A DNA stretch of 64,000 bases from assembly GCF_001426345.1 (NCBI RefSeq), contig NZ_LMEM01000011.1, positions 124,001 to 188,000 of the forward strand, in the 5' to 3' direction. Position numbers and translations under genes: made by a program. Source of the stretch: Devosia sp. Root436 (GTDB lineage Bacteria > Pseudomonadota > Alphaproteobacteria > Rhizobiales > Devosiaceae). Position 1 is the first letter of the stretch; each line of letters begins with the position of its first letter. A model generated the notes under the pieces. The model did not search any database and had not been told where the DNA came from. It was given only the letters and a program-made list of their open reading frames with translations. Shown piece after piece: positions 61,545-64,000 of this stretch.

Positions 61545-61558
61545 TTGCGCTGGCGCAA
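61545..61558. promoter_or_regulatory. CRP/FNR-type palindrome TTGCG-N4-CGCAA between ubiT and ubiD
   Basis: TTGCGCTGGCGCAA has the 5-4-5 spacing of CRP/FNR-superfamily sites, with perfect arms. It lies 57 bases upstream of the UbiT start and 34 upstream of the UbiD start, so it could serve both divergent operons. An FNR/FixK/DNR-type regulator is a reasonable candidate given the anaerobic genes. Confidence 0.65.
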
Positions 61559-61592
61559 GGACCGGGCGCACGGCATCCCTATCGTCGCGCGC

Positions 61593-63101
61593 ATGAGCAA
61601 AGCCCTCCTGCCCGAAAGCGCCTTCCCGCCTGCCATTGACCTGCGCGGCTTCCTCGATGTGCTCGAGCGGCGCGGCCGGCTGCATCGGATCAAAAGACCG
61701 GTGAGCCTCGTCCATGACGTCACTGAAATCCACCGCCGCGTGCTGCTGGCCGGCGGCCCGGCTCTGCTGATCGAGCAGCCGGTGGACGCAGAAGGGCGCG
61801 CGAGCGAGATGCCCATGCTGGTCAATCTCTTCGGCACGCAGGAACGCATCGCCTGGGGCATGAGTACTGCGCCCGATGCCATGCCCGAACTGGGCGAGGC
61901 GCTGGCCGACCTGCGCCATCCTCGCCCGCCGCGCGGCCTGAAACAGGCCTGGCAGCAGCGCTCGCTGCTGTCCGGCGCGCTCAACATGCGGCTGCGGCAG
62001 GTCGATCGCGCCCCCAGCCAGAGCCGGGTGCTGACCGGCGATGCCGTGGATCTCGGTCGCCTGCCCATCCAGTGGTGCTGGCCGGGCGAGCCGGCGCCGC
62101 TCATCACCTGGCCGCTGGTCATCACCTGCGCTCCCGACGACCCCCAGGACATCAATGTCGGCATCTACCGCATGCAGGTGCTCGGGCCCAACCGCGTCAT
62201 CATGCGCTGGCTGGCCCATCGCGGCGGGGCGCGGCACCATCGCATGTGGCAGAAGCTCGGGCGCGACATGCCGGTGGCCGTGGCCATCGGCGCTGACCCG
62301 GCCACCATTCTCGCCGCGGTCATGCCTTTGCCCGAGGGCATGAGCGAACTGGGCTTTGCCGGCCTGCTGCGCCGCCGCCGCACCGAGGTTGCTACCGGCA
62401 AGACTGTGCCGCTGCCGGTGCCGGCCCATGCCGAAATCGTGCTCGAAGGCCATGTCTCGGCAACCGAGACCGCGCCTGAGGGGCCCTATGGCGATCACAC
62501 CGGCTACTACAACAGCGTCGAGCCCTTTCCAGTGATGACGCTCAGCGCCATCACCATGCACGACAAGCCCATCTATCTATCGACCTATACCGGGCGACCG
62601 CCCGATGAACCGTCGCGCCTGGGCGAGGCAATGACGCCGCTCTTCGCGCCGCTGGCGCGGCGGCAATTCCCCGAAATCATCGATCTCTGGTTGCCGCCCG
62701 AGGCCTGTTCCTATCGCGCCATGGTCGTTTCCATCGACAAGCGCTATCCCGGCCAGGCGCGGCGGCTGATGCTGGGCCTGTGGTCCATGCTGCCGCAGTT
62801 CAGCTATACCAAGCTCATCATCGTGGTGGATGGCGATATAGATATCCGCAAGTGGGAAGACGTCATGTGGGCGCTGGCGACCCGGTTCGATGCGCCGCGG
62901 GACCTGGTCGTCGTGCCCGATACGCCCATCGACTACCTCGATTTCGCCTCGCCCAGCCCGGGCCTGGGCGGCAAGCTGGGGCTTGATGCCACCCACAAGC
63001 TGGGCCCGGAAACCAGCCGTGACTGGGGCCGAGTGCTCGCCATGACGCCTGACGTGACGGCACGGGTCGATGTCATCTGGCACGAGCTGGGCCTGCCATG
63101 A
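61593..63101 (+). CDS. ubiD: UbiD-family prenylated-FMN decarboxylase
   Basis: 502 residues. DINVGIYRMQVLGPNRVIMRWLAHRGGARH (about 190-219) and EGPYGDHTGYYNS match UbiD, the 3-octaprenyl-4-hydroxybenzoate decarboxylase that uses prenylated FMN from UbiX. Divergent to ubiTUV and coupled to ubiX by an ATGA overlap, so it probably serves ubiquinone synthesis under low oxygen. No obvious Shine-Dalgarno precedes the ATG at 61593. Confidence 0.9.
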   Translation: MSKALLPESAFPPAIDLRGFLDVLERRGRLHRIKRPVSLVHDVTEIHRRVLLAGGPALLIEQPVDAEGRASEMPMLVNLFGTQERIAWGMSTAPDAMPELGEALADLRHPRPPRGLKQAWQQRSLLSGALNMRLRQVDRAPSQSRVLTGDAVDLGRLPIQWCWPGEPAPLITWPLVITCAPDDPQDINVGIYRMQVLGPNRVIMRWLAHRGGARHHRMWQKLGRDMPVAVAIGADPATILAAVMPLPEGMSELGFAGLLRRRRTEVATGKTVPLPVPAHAEIVLEGHVSATETAPEGPYGDHTGYYNSVEPFPVMTLSAITMHDKPIYLSTYTGRPPDEPSRLGEAMTPLFAPLARRQFPEIIDLWLPPEACSYRAMVVSIDKRYPGQARRLMLGLWSMLPQFSYTKLIIVVDGDIDIRKWEDVMWALATRFDAPRDLVVVPDTPIDYLDFASPSPGLGGKLGLDATHKLGPETSRDWGRVLAMTPDVTARVDVIWHELGLP

Positions 63102-63664
63102 CGCGCATAATCCTTGCCATGACCGGGGCGTCCGGCGCCGCCATCGGGTTGCGGGCTGCCCAGCTTCTGCGGGCGCTGCCCGATGTCGAAATTCACCTTG
63201 TACTATCGCAGGCGGCCGAGCGGACTCTGGCGCATGAAGTGGGGCCCGATGCCGCCACCAGGCTCCGGGCGCTGGCGCATGTGGTTCATCCGATCAACGA
63301 TATCGGGGCGACGATAGCCAGCGGCTCCTTCGGTTCGGCCGGCATGCTGGTCGTGCCCTGCTCGATGCACTCGCTGGCCGCCATTGCCGCCGGCTTGGCC
63401 GACAACCTCATCATTCGCGCGGCCGATGTGCATCTCAAGGAGCGGCGCCGGCTGGTGCTGCTGGCGCGCGAAACGCCGCTGCATCTGGGTCATCTGCGCA
63501 ATATGGTTGCCGTTACCGAAATGGGCGCCGTGGTCATGCCGCCGGTGCCGGCCTTCTACCATCGTCCCGCCAGCGTCGCCGATATCGTCGACCAGCTCGC
63601 CGCCCGTGCTATAGACCTGCTCGACCTGCCCTATGCCCCGCTGGCGCGGGAATGGCAGGGCTAG
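63098..63664 (+). CDS. ubiX: UbiX flavin prenyltransferase
   Basis: 188 residues. MTGASGAAIGLR, GSFGSAGMLVVPCSMHSLAAI and RRRLVLLARETPLHLGHLRNM (three UbiX landmarks) form the FMN and dimethylallyl-phosphate sites. It makes prenylated FMN for UbiD. Its TAG and the convergent HemN stop overlap in the sequence CTAG (63661-63664). Confidence 0.92.
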   Translation: MTRIILAMTGASGAAIGLRAAQLLRALPDVEIHLVLSQAAERTLAHEVGPDAATRLRALAHVVHPINDIGATIASGSFGSAGMLVVPCSMHSLAAIAAGLADNLIIRAADVHLKERRRLVLLARETPLHLGHLRNMVAVTEMGAVVMPPVPAFYHRPASVADIVDQLAARAIDLLDLPYAPLAREWQG

Positions 63665-64000
63665 ACGGCCAGCGAGTGCCGCGCCGCGCCTTGCGCCAGA
63701 TAGGTGTCGAACTTGGCTGCAATGGCCCGCACGAAGGGCCGTCCGCGCCGGGTCACGCCGAAACACTCCGCATCGGCCATGGTCAAACCATCCTCATCCG
63801 CCGCCGCGATGGCGCGCGCCGTCTCGAACAGCGCCGCGCCCGCCGCACCAAAGCCGGATAGCTCCGGCCGCCTCAGTGCGAAGCGGCACAGCAGGGCCTC
63901 GATGGCAAAGCCATGCAGCCGGTCAGTTGGCGTGAGGGCAAAGCCGCGCGTCGTGGCGCCACCCCCGGCCAGCACCGCCTTCTGGTATTCGCCTGTGGGC
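63661..64000 (-). CDS. hemN: HemN, oxygen-independent coproporphyrinogen III dehydrogenase, C-terminal part
   Basis: 112 C-terminal residues; the 5' end lies outside the window. TGEYQKAVLAGGGATTRGFAL, DRLHGFAIEALLCRF, DGLTMADAECFGVTRRGRPFVRAIAAKFDTYL and ARHSLAV are HemN C-terminal landmarks. The radical-SAM domain is not visible here. HemN replaces the O2-dependent HemF, fitting the anaerobic ubiquinone genes beside it. Confidence 0.85.
   Translation of the reverse strand, partial: PTGEYQKAVLAGGGATTRGFALTPTDRLHGFAIEALLCRFALRRPELSGFGAAGAALFETARAIAAADEDGLTMADAECFGVTRRGRPFVRAIAAKFDTYLAQGAARHSLAV

Noticed and set aside
1..64000. CRISPR arrays, tRNA/rRNA genes, insertion sequences, prophage or toxin-antitoxin loci
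   Set aside because: None was seen on reading both strands. A dedicated search (tRNAscan, Infernal, ISfinder) was not possible here.

Overview
The window looks like a chromosomal segment of a high-GC alphaproteobacterium, most likely of the order Hyphomicrobiales (Devosia-like); the genus is inference. The signs are GC-rich third positions, dense catabolic operons with 1- or 4-base ATGA/GTGA overlaps, tripartite tricarboxylate (Tct/Bug) transporters, MmgE/PrpD and CaiB/BaiF families, and a long inverted repeat of a kind common in that order. I saw no tRNA, rRNA, CRISPR array, transposase or phage gene.

Layout. 1-8745: end of a ROK-family gene, then an eight-gene minus-strand operon (split AtuA-like pair, oligopeptide-type ABC transporter, type-B carboxylesterase) divergent from a GntR regulator across a 36-bp dyad. 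9539-12716: PAS-LuxR regulator facing a two-subunit 3-oxoacid CoA-transferase and an acetoacetyl-CoA thiolase. 12908-19905: TctC-TctB-TctA, 2-hydroxyacid dehydrogenase, Fe-type alcohol dehydrogenase and aldehyde dehydrogenase in one minus-strand operon. 20051-25381: SDR, BKACE-type beta-keto acid cleavage enzyme, bicupin, IclR regulator, HpaI-type aldolase and NTF2-like protein. Five copies of TTTCA-N5-YGAAA sit in the gene-free promoter regions of this block.

25530-50096: RraA-like protein, an orphan TctC-type binding protein, an eight-gene operon (Cys-less thiolase-like protein, DUF35 partner, crotonase, two CaiB proteins, PrpF, lactonase-like protein, PrpD), then a six-gene operon (hydrolase, aldehyde dehydrogenase, HIBADH-like, PrpD, CMD-like, LysR). 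Divergent from the last is a second orphan binding protein with PrpF, PrpD, EtfB, EtfA and a fused double CoA-transferase. 50133-58381: TctB-TctA, a methylisocitrate-lyase-like enzyme, CitE-like lyase, MFS transporter and flavoprotein, preceded by an acyl-CoA dehydrogenase. A shared palindrome, ATGAC-N6-TCATGC, occurs upstream of both orphan binding proteins and of the orphan TctBA operon, suggesting one regulon and a shared transporter.

58709-64000: an anaerobic-metabolism block. UbiT, UbiU and UbiV (oxygen-independent quinone hydroxylation) with an uncharacterised 124-residue protein are divergent from UbiD and UbiX across a CRP/FNR-type palindrome, and the C-terminus of HemN follows.

Taken together, most of the window supports uptake and CoA-dependent breakdown of branched or multi-carboxylate acids to acetoacetate, acetyl-CoA, pyruvate or succinate. 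The substrates cannot be read from the sequence. The last 5 kb suggests facultative anaerobic respiration.
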